Assembly: GCA_016235025.1 (NCBI GenBank)
Contig: JACRMV010000002.1
Coordinates: 1 to 64,000 of the forward strand
Reading direction: 5' to 3'
Origin: Rhodocyclales bacterium
GTDB lineage: Bacteria; Pseudomonadota; Gammaproteobacteria; Burkholderiales; Rhodocyclaceae
DNA: 64,000 nt
A model generated the notes under the pieces. That model saw nothing but the letters and a program-made list of their open reading frames with translations, searched no databases and was not told where the DNA came from. Of the stretch, positions 46,490 through 55,044 are shown piece after piece; position 1 is the first letter of the stretch; each line of letters starts with the position of its first letter. A program made the position numbers and the translations under genes.

Positions 46490-47047
46490 TTACGGGCTCC
46501 CTGGACTGTCGCTGACCGGGGTAGCCAGCTTGAGCAACTGGGAGCTGAATTTCAGACCGGCCCGTTCGCCCGCATTTCGTGCAATCTCGAACCGCAGCCT
46601 GTTGTCTGCCCTGACAAGATTGATCATTCCGCCGCTACGAATGAAATCTTCGGATTCTCCGATGGTCAAGATCGATCCGATGACGTGTGGAAGCGCTTGC
46701 CGAAGTTGCGCTGACATTGCGCTAACGAAGAGCAGGTGACACCCTGATGCGCCGCCGACGTTATCTACTGCCCGGACTGTGATGAGTTGTCCGCGGACTT
46801 TTTTCCCCGCGAGATATTGATGAATGATCCTGAAAGGCTCGTCGCCGCTGACACACAGAACGAAGGGCTCACCTGAAAGCCCGCTGGCTTCTGCAGGCCA
46901 TTGCACGAATTTGGCAAAATTGTAGAGGAATGCCGCCTTGATCTGATATTCAACGGTTAAACCATCCCCAACATTCGCACCGTAGGTTGTCATGGTGGCG
47001 GGGGGTATTGCGAAGATGAGCAGTATCGCGATGGCGATCAGCCGCAT
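46490..47047 (-). CDS. YfiR-family periplasmic protein (DUF4154)
   Basis: About 185 aa: signal peptide (LIAIAILLIFAIPPATM), then the YfiR signature VEYQIKAAFLYNFAKFVQWP and later HLLFVSAMSAQLRQALPHV. In the YfiBNR system YfiR is a periplasmic inhibitor of a membrane diguanylate cyclase; here the cyclase gene is immediately downstream, which supports the same role. The start at 47047 is chosen for the signal peptide; the upstream extension is not supported. Confidence 0.85.
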   Translation of the reverse strand: MRLIAIAILLIFAIPPATMTTYGANVGDGLTVEYQIKAAFLYNFAKFVQWPAEASGLSGEPFVLCVSGDEPFRIIHQYLAGKKVRGQLITVRAVDNVGGASGCHLLFVSAMSAQLRQALPHVIGSILTIGESEDFIRSGGMINLVRADNRLRFEIARNAGERAGLKFSSQLLKLATPVSDSPGSP

Positions 47048-47147
47048 GACTTTTGCCAGGCCGCGCAGCGCAAGCAGCCTCAGGCGCTCGATGCTGTTTG
47101 TTCGCACGCTTCCAACGCAGGCTGCGAACCTGACGTCATGCCGCTGC

Positions 47148-47705
47148 CTAGTAGTAGACGGTTGCAACGACAACATCAGCATAGAGCCCATTATGGACAG
47201 GTTGCCTGGCCGGCACCTTCCCGTAGATTTTGTGGTTTACGGGACTCCCCGTTCCAATGCCCGGGACCGAATCGATTCCAACCCGGTCGCCCCATGTCAG
47301 GGACCGGGAACTGTCGCGATAGAGGGCATAGACCAGGGTTTGCTCGTTCCGAGTCATCCTGCGGGCGGTCGTTGTTGCACCAACACCTGTTCCGGCATTC
47401 AATCCCACATCATAGAGAACGTCCGGTGTGCACGTAACCGTGATATCGGAGGTGGCAGTGGTCGCCACAGGCGTCAGCGGGTCGTAGGTGCCGAACGTCA
47501 GGGCACTGGCGCCTACAATGCAGGAATCGACCGCAGTCGCCGAAACCACAAATACTGCGGTAGACGACAGCGGGGGCAATTCCACGTTCATCAATGCCTC
47601 AAGACTCAGTTCGGTCAAATCCGTAGCTGCGTCGGAATGACAAACCTGAACGGCGGCGAACAGGCCTGCACCTGCGATCATTTGAACAAGTAATCGCTTT
47701 TTCAT
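47148..47705 (-). CDS. SCPU-domain pilus protein with unusual N-terminal motif
   Basis: A 185-aa secreted protein. Signal peptide, then DLTELSLEALMNVELPPL, then a spore-coat-U (SCPU) domain from about residue 55 (CIVGASALTFGTYDPLTPV ... GLYADVVVATVYY). SCPU proteins are subunits or tip adhesins of archaic chaperone-usher pili. The DLTELSLEALMNVE motif is typical of the N-terminus of certain TonB-dependent receptors and odd here. Confidence 0.85.
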   Translation of the reverse strand: MKKRLLVQMIAGAGLFAAVQVCHSDAATDLTELSLEALMNVELPPLSSTAVFVVSATAVDSCIVGASALTFGTYDPLTPVATTATSDITVTCTPDVLYDVGLNAGTGVGATTTARRMTRNEQTLVYALYRDSSRSLTWGDRVGIDSVPGIGTGSPVNHKIYGKVPARQPVHNGLYADVVVATVYY

Positions 47706-47757
47706 TCTGTGCTTATCTGCCTGCCTTAACCACACGCATGAAATTTTGTTTTCCAGA

Positions 47758-48261
47758 TCAATAGTTGACGGTGACCACGATCGTGTCGCTGTAAATTCCT
47801 GGCGGCAGATTTTGCCCGGCAGAAATCCGCCCGTAGACCGGGTAGTTGCGCACGGTGGTCAACAGTCCAAGCAGATAACCATCAGAAACGATCGAGGTGC
47901 CGCCACTGCCATCACCCCAGATCAAGCTGCGGCCGGAATCCGTATAGAGGTTGTAGTTCAAGTTGTAGCCTCCTCCAGACATGGTTCTGCTGGTAAAAGT
48001 ACCGCTTGACCCAGGGTTGAGCAGAATGTCATAGCTGACAAGAAGACTGAGCACGCCCAGTAGGGAGCAGCTTACCTGTACATTTCCGGTACCATCCAAG
48101 GGCGAGACGCTGAACGGGCTGTAGGTGCCGAAATTGGTCGAGCTTGCCGATGTTGTACAGTCCGCCAGTGCATGAGCGGCGTCAGTCCATAGCAGCGACA
48201 GTGTCGCGAGCAGGAAGGGCAGCAACTTTAGTTTTCGCCTCACGGCTTCACTCCGTGACAT
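47758..48261 (-). CDS. SCPU-domain pilus protein
   Basis: A 167-aa secreted protein: signal peptide (FLLATLSLLWTDAAHA) and one SCPU domain (CTTSASSTNFGTYSPFS to PPGIYSDTIVVTVNY) with the C-terminal donor-strand-like pattern of archaic pilins. It overlaps the usher stop by 22 bp, so it is translated from the same message. Confidence 0.88.
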   Translation of the reverse strand: MSRSEAVRRKLKLLPFLLATLSLLWTDAAHALADCTTSASSTNFGTYSPFSVSPLDGTGNVQVSCSLLGVLSLLVSYDILLNPGSSGTFTSRTMSGGGYNLNYNLYTDSGRSLIWGDGSGGTSIVSDGYLLGLLTTVRNYPVYGRISAGQNLPPGIYSDTIVVTVNY

Positions 48262-50618
48262 ACGAATGGCCCAAGCATCGGCAGCGGGCCTGGATCTTTT
48301 GGCAGGGTAACTTCAATGTCACAGCTTTGCCCATTCCAGTGGGCCTGAACGACGTTCTGGCTCGTTAACCCTTTCACGTAAACCTCACCACGTAGCGCCA
48401 CGGGGAACTCCTCGGTTCCACCCGCGATAGTAAGCAAAGCGCCTGCTGGTAGAGGCGCACCGTTTTCCATAATAATTCTGAGTAATGCGCCATGTGCCGG
48501 TTTGACTGGGAATTTTACGAGCGCAGCGCTTCGGCGCGAGAGCGACAGATTGAGCCGCAAGGTAGTGATCTCGGCGTCCAGCGGCAGGCTTTCCGCTTGA
48601 ATGGTGATGGTGTTGTTCTGGTAGGGCCGCAACCGGGTCACCAGTGCGTAACCCCCTTTGGTACGGGCAATCGGTTGATTTTCGAGAAAGATGTCGACGT
48701 CATCGTATTTGCCGACCTGTACCACGGCAAAGCTGTCATCGAGCCGGCGCGCCAGGTAGGCGCGCCCGTCCAGTATCGCAATACCGCCGCTGGCGCCCGC
48801 TCGATAGCTGGTCGTGCCAGATAGCCCCGCGGCTTCCAGACGATAGGTCCCTATATCATTTTGCAGCAGCAGGCTGGCTTCGCTTCGGGCGTTGGCGCCG
48901 GAGCCTGCCAGCAGGCGATAGCCCATCCCGCTGCCTTGCGGCAGACTTTGCTGAACCTGCAAAGATGAAGAACTGGCTTTCCCGTCGCGATTCCAACTGG
49001 CACTGGCGGTTGTGCGTGTTCCCAGTGCATAAGTGACATTGATCCCGATACTGTAGGCATGGTCATCCCCGAGGGAGCGAAGTCCGAACAAGGACAGATA
49101 GAGATTATTCATGATGCCGAAGCTATAGCCGGCTGTGATGAACTTCGTATTGGCAGCATTGTGGCTGACTTGATCCGCATAGCTGACAAAGGCCGATCCC
49201 CCGTGACCTACCGCAAAACTCGCGCGGGCGAGATAAACGCTACGGGGTGCGTCATACGTCGGCCAGCCGCCAAGTTGTACAAATTGTGGCGTTGCCAAGC
49301 GCGTCTCCAGGCCAAAACTCACGGGCTTGCCCTGACGCTCAATCCCCAGTGACAGGAACCCCCCATTTCCCCCGGAGCCATGACTGACTGCTGTCGCCGC
49401 AGAGGCCACCCCTAGCGCTGGAATCAGGTAGCTGGCTGCGACACCGAGTGTCTGCTGTTTCGCCAGCAGTTCACCACGTATTTCCCCGGTCAACCGATCG
49501 CTTAGCCCGGCGCGGTGCGTCCCTGCCGCGAAGAACCCGCTGTAATCGCTGCTTTCAATGGCGTACTTGTTGCGGATGACGCCGGCTTCGTAGGTATAGT
49601 CGTGCAGTCCTGCCGACAGCAAACGGGCGCTGACCGTATAGGGTTGGGTGACGATGGTTTCCCGCCCTAGAACGTCACGCACAACCAGCCGTACTTGACC
49701 ATCGCCGGTGATCAGCGGCGCGCGGGGGATTTCGAATGGACCATAGGGAACGTTCTGGCTCAGACGCAAGGCATTGTCAACGTAAAGATCGACGGTGGAC
49801 GGTAAGGCGGCTTCACCCTTGAGGGTTGGTAGCGGGAAAGGTACAAAGTCAGGCTGGGTTGCGAAATTGGTACCCCATTGAATTCCCCCAAAGCGCACCG
49901 AGCGTCCCCAGGCGCCGGTACGGCTGATGTTGTCGCCGAGGTTCAGGCTGGTAAGGCTTGATGGCTCGTCGCGCGTCCAGGTAGTGTCCAGGCGAATGAA
50001 ACGTTTCTTTCCATCACCCCCGTGACCGAGAAACGTCGATGTCCCAAATCCGAAACGGTTGAATACTCCAAATTCCAGCAATCCATCCAGTGCATGTCGG
50101 CCGCCCTGTGAATTGGCCAGCAGGTCGTAATTGAAAAAGCCGCCGGCCGCAGCCACGCCGGGCGGGACAAAAGTAGCGCGCTGGGTTGCGACTGTGGTGA
50201 GCGTGAAAGCCTCCGGCTGTCCATCAAGCACCAGTACCTGCTCACGTTCATCGATACGGTAGCGAAGACCAGCCACGGCATCGAGCGGGAAATAATCATT
50301 GCCCTTCACAACGATTGGCTGAATCTCCGGCAGGCGGATACGCCAACGGGCAAAATCGCCTGCGGTCGCGGCAAGATGGCCATCGCCAAGCCGGGCCAGA
50401 CGAGCTGGAGCAGTGACGTCACTGCCATTGATGCGTATGGCGAGCCATACTTCCTTGTATTCGGATGGCCCTGCCGTTGCAAAATCGATGACGGCAGGAC
50501 GATCCAATGGTATGTCAGCAACTTCCCCGGCCATTCCCCGAGTAGTTGTTGCCAGGATGATGCCGCTCATCAGAGTTCCCAGTCCGGGCTTATGGGCTCT
50601 GTAACTCAAGCTCGGCAT
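48240..50618 (-). CDS. outer-membrane usher of archaic chaperone-usher pilus
   Basis: A 792-aa FimD/CsuD-type usher: N-terminal domain (about 30-150), 24-strand barrel with plug (ATQPDFVPFPLPTLKGEAAL; PSTVDLYVDNALRLSQNVP; GPFEIPRAPLITGDGQVRLV) and C-terminal domains. It assembles and secretes pilins delivered by the chaperone. It overlaps the chaperone gene by 29 bp. Confidence 0.93.
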   Translation of the reverse strand: MPSLSYRAHKPGLGTLMSGIILATTTRGMAGEVADIPLDRPAVIDFATAGPSEYKEVWLAIRINGSDVTAPARLARLGDGHLAATAGDFARWRIRLPEIQPIVVKGNDYFPLDAVAGLRYRIDEREQVLVLDGQPEAFTLTTVATQRATFVPPGVAAAGGFFNYDLLANSQGGRHALDGLLEFGVFNRFGFGTSTFLGHGGDGKKRFIRLDTTWTRDEPSSLTSLNLGDNISRTGAWGRSVRFGGIQWGTNFATQPDFVPFPLPTLKGEAALPSTVDLYVDNALRLSQNVPYGPFEIPRAPLITGDGQVRLVVRDVLGRETIVTQPYTVSARLLSAGLHDYTYEAGVIRNKYAIESSDYSGFFAAGTHRAGLSDRLTGEIRGELLAKQQTLGVAASYLIPALGVASAATAVSHGSGGNGGFLSLGIERQGKPVSFGLETRLATPQFVQLGGWPTYDAPRSVYLARASFAVGHGGSAFVSYADQVSHNAANTKFITAGYSFGIMNNLYLSLFGLRSLGDDHAYSIGINVTYALGTRTTASASWNRDGKASSSSLQVQQSLPQGSGMGYRLLAGSGANARSEASLLLQNDIGTYRLEAAGLSGTTSYRAGASGGIAILDGRAYLARRLDDSFAVVQVGKYDDVDIFLENQPIARTKGGYALVTRLRPYQNNTITIQAESLPLDAEITTLRLNLSLSRRSAALVKFPVKPAHGALLRIIMENGAPLPAGALLTIAGGTEEFPVALRGEVYVKGLTSQNVVQAHWNGQSCDIEVTLPKDPGPLPMLGPFVCHGVKP

Positions 50619-51324
50619 GAGTGACGCCCTGATCGGTCGTGGCTGACAGATACACCTGCCGCCCTTGCCAAGGTCTGCTCAAGCGCATATTCCAGCGTTT
50701 TGTCTGCCCTGGCAGGAGATAGCTTGCCGCCACTTGGGATGCCAGGATCCGGCTTTCGCCAGGAGCACTCAGATTGATGTTTAAAATCCGTGCATGAGCG
50801 CCCCCGACGTTACCAACCTGGATGGAGATTGCATCGGCACCTGTCCTGACGGCAGACCACTGGAGCTTCGACTGGGTTGCCTGTGCTGCTTCAACAAAGA
50901 CTGGAATACCCAGCCGCAGGGCAACCTGCAACCCCTGATAGCCAGGTTTCGGCGGAGAGGGCACTTCTTCGACAAATAAACGATACGCAAGCTCGCGGTC
51001 AGTACCGGAGGCGCTGCTCAAGCCCACACGGATGATCTGCGATACCCCGGGCGCAATGGTGAAAATGGGGGGGGTCACCAGAATATCCGGGCTCGGGTCG
51101 TAACGATCCTCTTCTCCGGCCGCCGACCATTTTGAGACCTGCAGCTGAACTACCATTGACGTACCGCCGGTGTTGCTCAAGGTAATGGCGGCGGTCGGTC
51201 TTGCGGCGGAAAGATCGACCCGGATCGGATTTATCCCAAGGCTCCCGGAATGTGCCCACAGGGGGCACAACGTCACTCCCAGCCACAAAGCGAGGCGTGC
51301 TGTGTAGCGAGTGAACAGGCACAT
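50590..51324 (-). CDS. periplasmic pilus chaperone
   Basis: A 244-aa PapD/CsuC-like chaperone with signal peptide, two Ig-like domains, LGINPIRVDLSAARPTAAIT at the N-terminus and IAPGVSQIIRVGL in the G1 region. It donates a strand to SCPU pilins. It follows the first SCPU gene by 6 bp. Confidence 0.92.
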   Translation of the reverse strand: MCLFTRYTARLALWLGVTLCPLWAHSGSLGINPIRVDLSAARPTAAITLSNTGGTSMVVQLQVSKWSAAGEEDRYDPSPDILVTPPIFTIAPGVSQIIRVGLSSASGTDRELAYRLFVEEVPSPPKPGYQGLQVALRLGIPVFVEAAQATQSKLQWSAVRTGADAISIQVGNVGGAHARILNINLSAPGESRILASQVAASYLLPGQTKRWNMRLSRPWQGRQVYLSATTDQGVTHAELELQSP

Positions 51325-51330
51325 GCGGGT

Positions 51331-51822
51331 TCAATAATTGACTGAAACGGTAATGGTGTCGTTATATATGCCGGTGTTCACGTTTTGTCCGGCTGGAATC
51401 TGGCCGTACACGATATGTGGTATGGCCAGACCGGTGCCTACCCCCGCCACCGTGTCGGTCCCGATGGTTTCACCCCATACCAGAAGGTGGGTGGCATCCT
51501 GATACAGCGAATAATTGAGTGTGTCGGCGACCTTGGTCATCTTGCGTACCGCCACGGTCGCGCCGCTACCGGTTCCTGCACTCAGCCCTAGCGTGTAAGC
51601 GCTGAGCAGCGTGCACTGGACAGTGACTGTCGTCGTGGCAGTAGCCGGGATCAAGGACAATGGATCGTATGTGCCAAAGTCGAGATCGGCGGCTGTTGCC
51701 GTACAACTACTGCCGACCGTTGCGGTTACCAGGAATGTCGTGGTTGCTACTGCCGCATGTGATGCCTGCATGGAAATTACAAGCGCAACCACCCCTACGA
51801 TCTTTGAGATCAATTTGTACAC
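51331..51822 (-). CDS. SCPU-domain major pilin candidate
   Basis: A 163-aa secreted protein, first gene of the pilus block, with signal peptide (VGVVALVISMQASHAAV) and a SCPU domain (CTATAADLDFGTYDPLSLIP to NTGIYNDTITVSVNY). As the first pilin before chaperone and usher it corresponds in position to CsuA/B of archaic systems. Start is GTG (51822) with AGGGAG upstream. The AT-rich 51823-51960 region should hold the operon promoter. Confidence 0.88.
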   Translation of the reverse strand: MYKLISKIVGVVALVISMQASHAAVATTTFLVTATVGSSCTATAADLDFGTYDPLSLIPATATTTVTVQCTLLSAYTLGLSAGTGSGATVAVRKMTKVADTLNYSLYQDATHLLVWGETIGTDTVAGVGTGLAIPHIVYGQIPAGQNVNTGIYNDTITVSVNY

Positions 51823-51967
51823 TTTGTGTGTTCTCCCTGTTTTTTATATTTTGGACAATCGCATTTTGTTTTGATCTTATGGAAGATTAACGTAACGGCT
51901 TTGTAATGTTCTGTCAAGCACGTCAGGGCAATCAGGCGCGATCCCGACCTCGGCTAAACTTGGGCAT

Positions 51968-52804
51968 ATGGCTACTTACGCAATCGGTGACGTGCAGGGC
52001 TGTTTCGATCCGCTCCGGCGCCTGGTCGATGCACTGCCGTTCGATCCGGCGAATGATCGACTCTGGTTTGTCGGCGATCTGGTCAATCGCGGGCCGCAGT
52101 CGCTGGAGGTGCTGCGTTTCGTCAAGGCGCTGGGAGCGGCGGCGACGGTGGTGCTGGGCAATCATGATTTGCATCTGGTAATGCAGGCCGAAGGTTTTGG
52201 TCGTGCCAACAAGGAGGATACCCTCGGTCCGGTGCTGGCTGCGGCTGATCGCGACGAGCTGCTCGCCTGGTTGCGAGCGCAGCCGCTGTTTCATGCCGAT
52301 GGCAACTGGGCGATGGTGCATGCCGGGCTGTTGCCTGCCTGGTCGGTGCATCAGGCGCAAGCCTTGTCTGATGAAGTTTCGGCGGCGCTTCAGGCGCCTG
52401 ACTACCGCGAGTTTCTGGCGCACATGTGGGGTTCGGAGCCGGCGGCATGGTGCGACGATCTCGTTGGCTGGGAGCGGCTGCGCGTGATCGTCAATGCCAT
52501 GACCCGGATGCGCTATGTAACGCCGGAGGGCGCCATGGAACTGCGTGCGGCCGGTTCCAAATCACCTCCCGGGCAAGGGCCGGCGGGTTGCCTGCCGTGG
52601 TTTTCCGTAGCGGGACGAGTGAGCGAGGGTCAGGTCATCGTCTGCGGTCACTGGTCGGCGCTCGGCTATCACGAAGAGCCGAACCTGCTGGCTATCGATA
52701 CAGGCTGTCTTTGGGGCGGTACATTGACGGCGGTGCGACTGGAGGATCGACGGGTGTTTTGCCTGCCGTGTCCGCAACAAGCCCGGCCATTGGGCTGGGA
52801 CTAG
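51968..52804 (+). CDS. apaH: diadenosine tetraphosphatase
   Basis: A 278-aa symmetrical Ap4A hydrolase of the calcineurin-like family. Metal motifs: YAIGDVQGCFDPLRRL, VGDLVNRGPQSLEVL, LGNHDLHL, and VHAGLLP. Full length. Its last 113 bp overlap the convergent acyltransferase gene. Confidence 0.95.
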   Translation: MATYAIGDVQGCFDPLRRLVDALPFDPANDRLWFVGDLVNRGPQSLEVLRFVKALGAAATVVLGNHDLHLVMQAEGFGRANKEDTLGPVLAAADRDELLAWLRAQPLFHADGNWAMVHAGLLPAWSVHQAQALSDEVSAALQAPDYREFLAHMWGSEPAAWCDDLVGWERLRVIVNAMTRMRYVTPEGAMELRAAGSKSPPGQGPAGCLPWFSVAGRVSEGQVIVCGHWSALGYHEEPNLLAIDTGCLWGGTLTAVRLEDRRVFCLPCPQQARPLGWD

Positions 52805-53588
52805 CTCCCGGGTCAGGCTCGTGTTTCAGCGCATGGCTGATGAGGCGGTGCGCGTGAGCGGCGAGATGCCGGCGATTGATGTCGCTGGATGACAGTGCGG
52901 GCAATAATTCGACGTGCGCTGTCAGGCTGCCGGCGCGGGCGATGGACCACAGGCAGGCAACGAGACTTGTGTCGCCGACATAATCCGCCGCATGGCTGCG
53001 CCGTCCGGAGGCATCGGCATAGCGCAGCACGACTGGCGTAACAGGAACACCGGCATCGATGGCGCTCTGGAACAGTGCGGCATGGAAGGGCAGTACCGCG
53101 TGGCCGTCGCTGGTCGTACCTTCCGGGAATACGGCGACCAGCCGCCCTGCGCGCAACTGCTCGACGAGATGCTCGCGTGTTGCCTGCGCCGCGCGGCGCG
53201 AGCCGCGTTCGAGGAAAATCGTTTCCGTCCGCTGTGAAAGCCAGCCCAGCAGCGGCCAGCTGCGCACATCATCCTTGGCGACGAAGGCCGCCGGGGCGAG
53301 GGCGTTGATGACGAAAATATCGAGGAAGGAGATGTGGTTGGCGACCAGAAACCCCTGCGGGGCTTCGCTCGCCGTGTTATCAGCGCCGACTTTTATCGTG
53401 ACGCCCAGCCGATTCGCCAGCTGCCGCGACCAGCGTTGTTTCAGCGCCAGCCGGCGTGCATCGTCAATCCATGGGTAGACCAACGCAACGGTCAGCATCC
53501 CGCGCCCCAGATGGAGCGCGAGGCGAAGCAAACGCCACAGGGTGCGTGGAAGGCGCGGGACGTGCAGGGGGTGGGACGATGCGGTCAT
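52692..53588 (-). CDS. plsC: 1-acyl-sn-glycerol-3-phosphate acyltransferase
   Basis: A 298-aa membrane acyltransferase: catalytic NHISFLD, then VFPEGTTSDG and VTPVVLRY. It makes phosphatidic acid. Residues about 66-73 (KVGADNTA) come from a dispersed repeat copy just before the catalytic block. The C-terminal 40-50 residues (Pro-rich PGASPSPMAGLVADTAGKTP) are encoded on the opposite strand of apaH and look like a non-conserved extension. Confidence 0.92.
   Translation of the reverse strand: MTASSHPLHVPRLPRTLWRLLRLALHLGRGMLTVALVYPWIDDARRLALKQRWSRQLANRLGVTIKVGADNTASEAPQGFLVANHISFLDIFVINALAPAAFVAKDDVRSWPLLGWLSQRTETIFLERGSRRAAQATREHLVEQLRAGRLVAVFPEGTTSDGHAVLPFHAALFQSAIDAGVPVTPVVLRYADASGRRSHAADYVGDTSLVACLWSIARAGSLTAHVELLPALSSSDINRRHLAAHAHRLISHALKHEPDPGASPSPMAGLVADTAGKTPVDPPVAPPSMYRPKDSLYR
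53370..53394 (-). repeat. dispersed 25-bp repeat, copy 10 (in plsC)
   Basis: 21 of 25 bases match the consensus on the coding (minus) strand; it encodes KVGADNTA. Confidence 0.75.
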
Positions 53589-53628
53589 GGGTAAATCTTA
53601 TGACAGCACCGTGACTTCAATGTGACAG

Positions 53629-54081
53629 TCAGTGTGAAACCCGTGTCACACCGCCGCCGGAGAGAATGCGCACTCGCTCGCCGGGATGGAACTGCTCGTC
53701 GGCCTCCTGCGTCACGGCGATCAGATTGCCATTGTCGAGCTTGATGGTGATTTCAAGCCCGGCCTTCTTGGTCGTGTGTTCCTCGATGACTTGCCCAGCC
53801 ACTCCACCTGCCACAGCGCCAAGTACGGCACCGATGGTGGAACCCTTGCCGCCACCCACGTTGCTGCCGGCAACGCCGCCCACCACGGCGCCGGCGGCGG
53901 GGCCGACACCCGATTTCGCACCCTCGATGGTGACGGTGCGCACGGATTCGACCACGCCCATGCGTACCGTCTGTTCGCCGCGTGTTTGCGAGCGCGAGTA
54001 GGACGCGCCGGACTGGCTGCTGGCGCAGGCGGTGAGCATCAGTGCGGCAAATGCAACGAGTAACAGGTGATGGGTTTTCAT
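53629..54081 (-). CDS. glycine-zipper outer-membrane lipoprotein (SlyB/PcP type)
   Basis: A 150-aa lipoprotein with lipobox LTAC, a glycine-zipper 2TM segment (AAGAVVGGVAGSNVGGGKGS; GAVLGAVAGGVAGQVIEE) and a C-terminal domain. SlyB-like proteins protect outer-membrane integrity. ATG 54081 (MKTHHLLLVAFAALM) fits the signal; a start 5 codons earlier is possible. Confidence 0.88.
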   Translation of the reverse strand: MKTHHLLLVAFAALMLTACASSQSGASYSRSQTRGEQTVRMGVVESVRTVTIEGAKSGVGPAAGAVVGGVAGSNVGGGKGSTIGAVLGAVAGGVAGQVIEEHTTKKAGLEITIKLDNGNLIAVTQEADEQFHPGERVRILSGGGVTRVSH

Positions 54082-54103
54082 GATGTGTCCTTTCAAAGAG
54101 GAG

Positions 54104-55036
54104 TCAAAGGGGTTCTGCGAACGCTTTTTGGTACTGCGCGGCGATGTCGTCGCGGCTTGGTTTGTGATTCTGGCCGCCCCGATGGGCGATCTTGATGGCT
54201 CCCATCAACGAGGCCAGGCAGCCGGTTTTCTCCCACGTCCAGCCCTGGGCAATGCCGTACAGCAGGCCGGCGCGGTAAGCGTCGCCACAGCCGGTCGGGT
54301 CGATGACGGCATCGGGCATCACGGAAGGAATGTCGATACAACGACCCCCGGTGTAAATCTGCGAGCCCTGGCCGCCGAGTGTGACGACCAGCGCCTGCAC
54401 TTCGTCTGCCAGTTGTTCCAGCGTGCGGCCGGTACGTTCACACATGAGCCGCGCTTCGTAGTCGTTGACCGTGCAGTAGTCGGCGAGTTTCAGGAAGGCC
54501 AGCAATTCTTCGCCATCGAACATCGGCAGGCCCTGGCCGGGATCGAAAATGAAGGGAATCCCGGCGGCGTGGAATTCGTGCGCGTGCTGCAGCATGCCTT
54601 CGCGGCCATCGGGAGCGACGATGCCGAGGCTGACGCCGGCGGCGTCCGCGATGTGGTTCTGGTGCGAGTGCGTCATTGCGCCGGGATGGAAGGCGGTGAT
54701 CTGGTTGTCATCGAGGTCGGTGGTGATGAACGCCTGCGCCGTGTAGCTGTCGGCGATTTCCCGGACATGGGCGGTATCGAGGCCGATCTGCCGCATGCGG
54801 TGGAGATAGGGTGCGCTGTCGTCGCCGATCGTTGCCATGACCAGCGGGTTGCCGCCCAGCAGTTTCAGGTTGTAGGCGATGTTGCCGGCACAGCCGCCGA
54901 ACTCGCGGCGCATGTCAGGGACGAGAAAGGCGACGTTGAGAATGTGAATCTGCTCGGGCAGGATGTGGTTCTTGAAACGGTCGCCAAACACCATGATGGT
55001 GTCGTAGGCGAGCGAGCCGCAGATGAGTGTGTGCAT
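54104..55036 (-). CDS. PfkB-family carbohydrate/adenosine kinase
   Basis: A 310-aa ribokinase-fold kinase: LICGSLAYDTIMVF start, GGCAGNIAYNLKLLGG, and the PfkB signature DPTGCGDAYRAGLLYGIAQG with the catalytic Asp. The closest remembered annotation is adenosine kinase of Betaproteobacteria, but the substrate is not certain. Confidence 0.87.
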   Translation of the reverse strand: MHTLICGSLAYDTIMVFGDRFKNHILPEQIHILNVAFLVPDMRREFGGCAGNIAYNLKLLGGNPLVMATIGDDSAPYLHRMRQIGLDTAHVREIADSYTAQAFITTDLDDNQITAFHPGAMTHSHQNHIADAAGVSLGIVAPDGREGMLQHAHEFHAAGIPFIFDPGQGLPMFDGEELLAFLKLADYCTVNDYEARLMCERTGRTLEQLADEVQALVVTLGGQGSQIYTGGRCIDIPSVMPDAVIDPTGCGDAYRAGLLYGIAQGWTWEKTGCLASLMGAIKIAHRGGQNHKPSRDDIAAQYQKAFAEPL

Positions 55037-55044
55037 GGAGGTTC

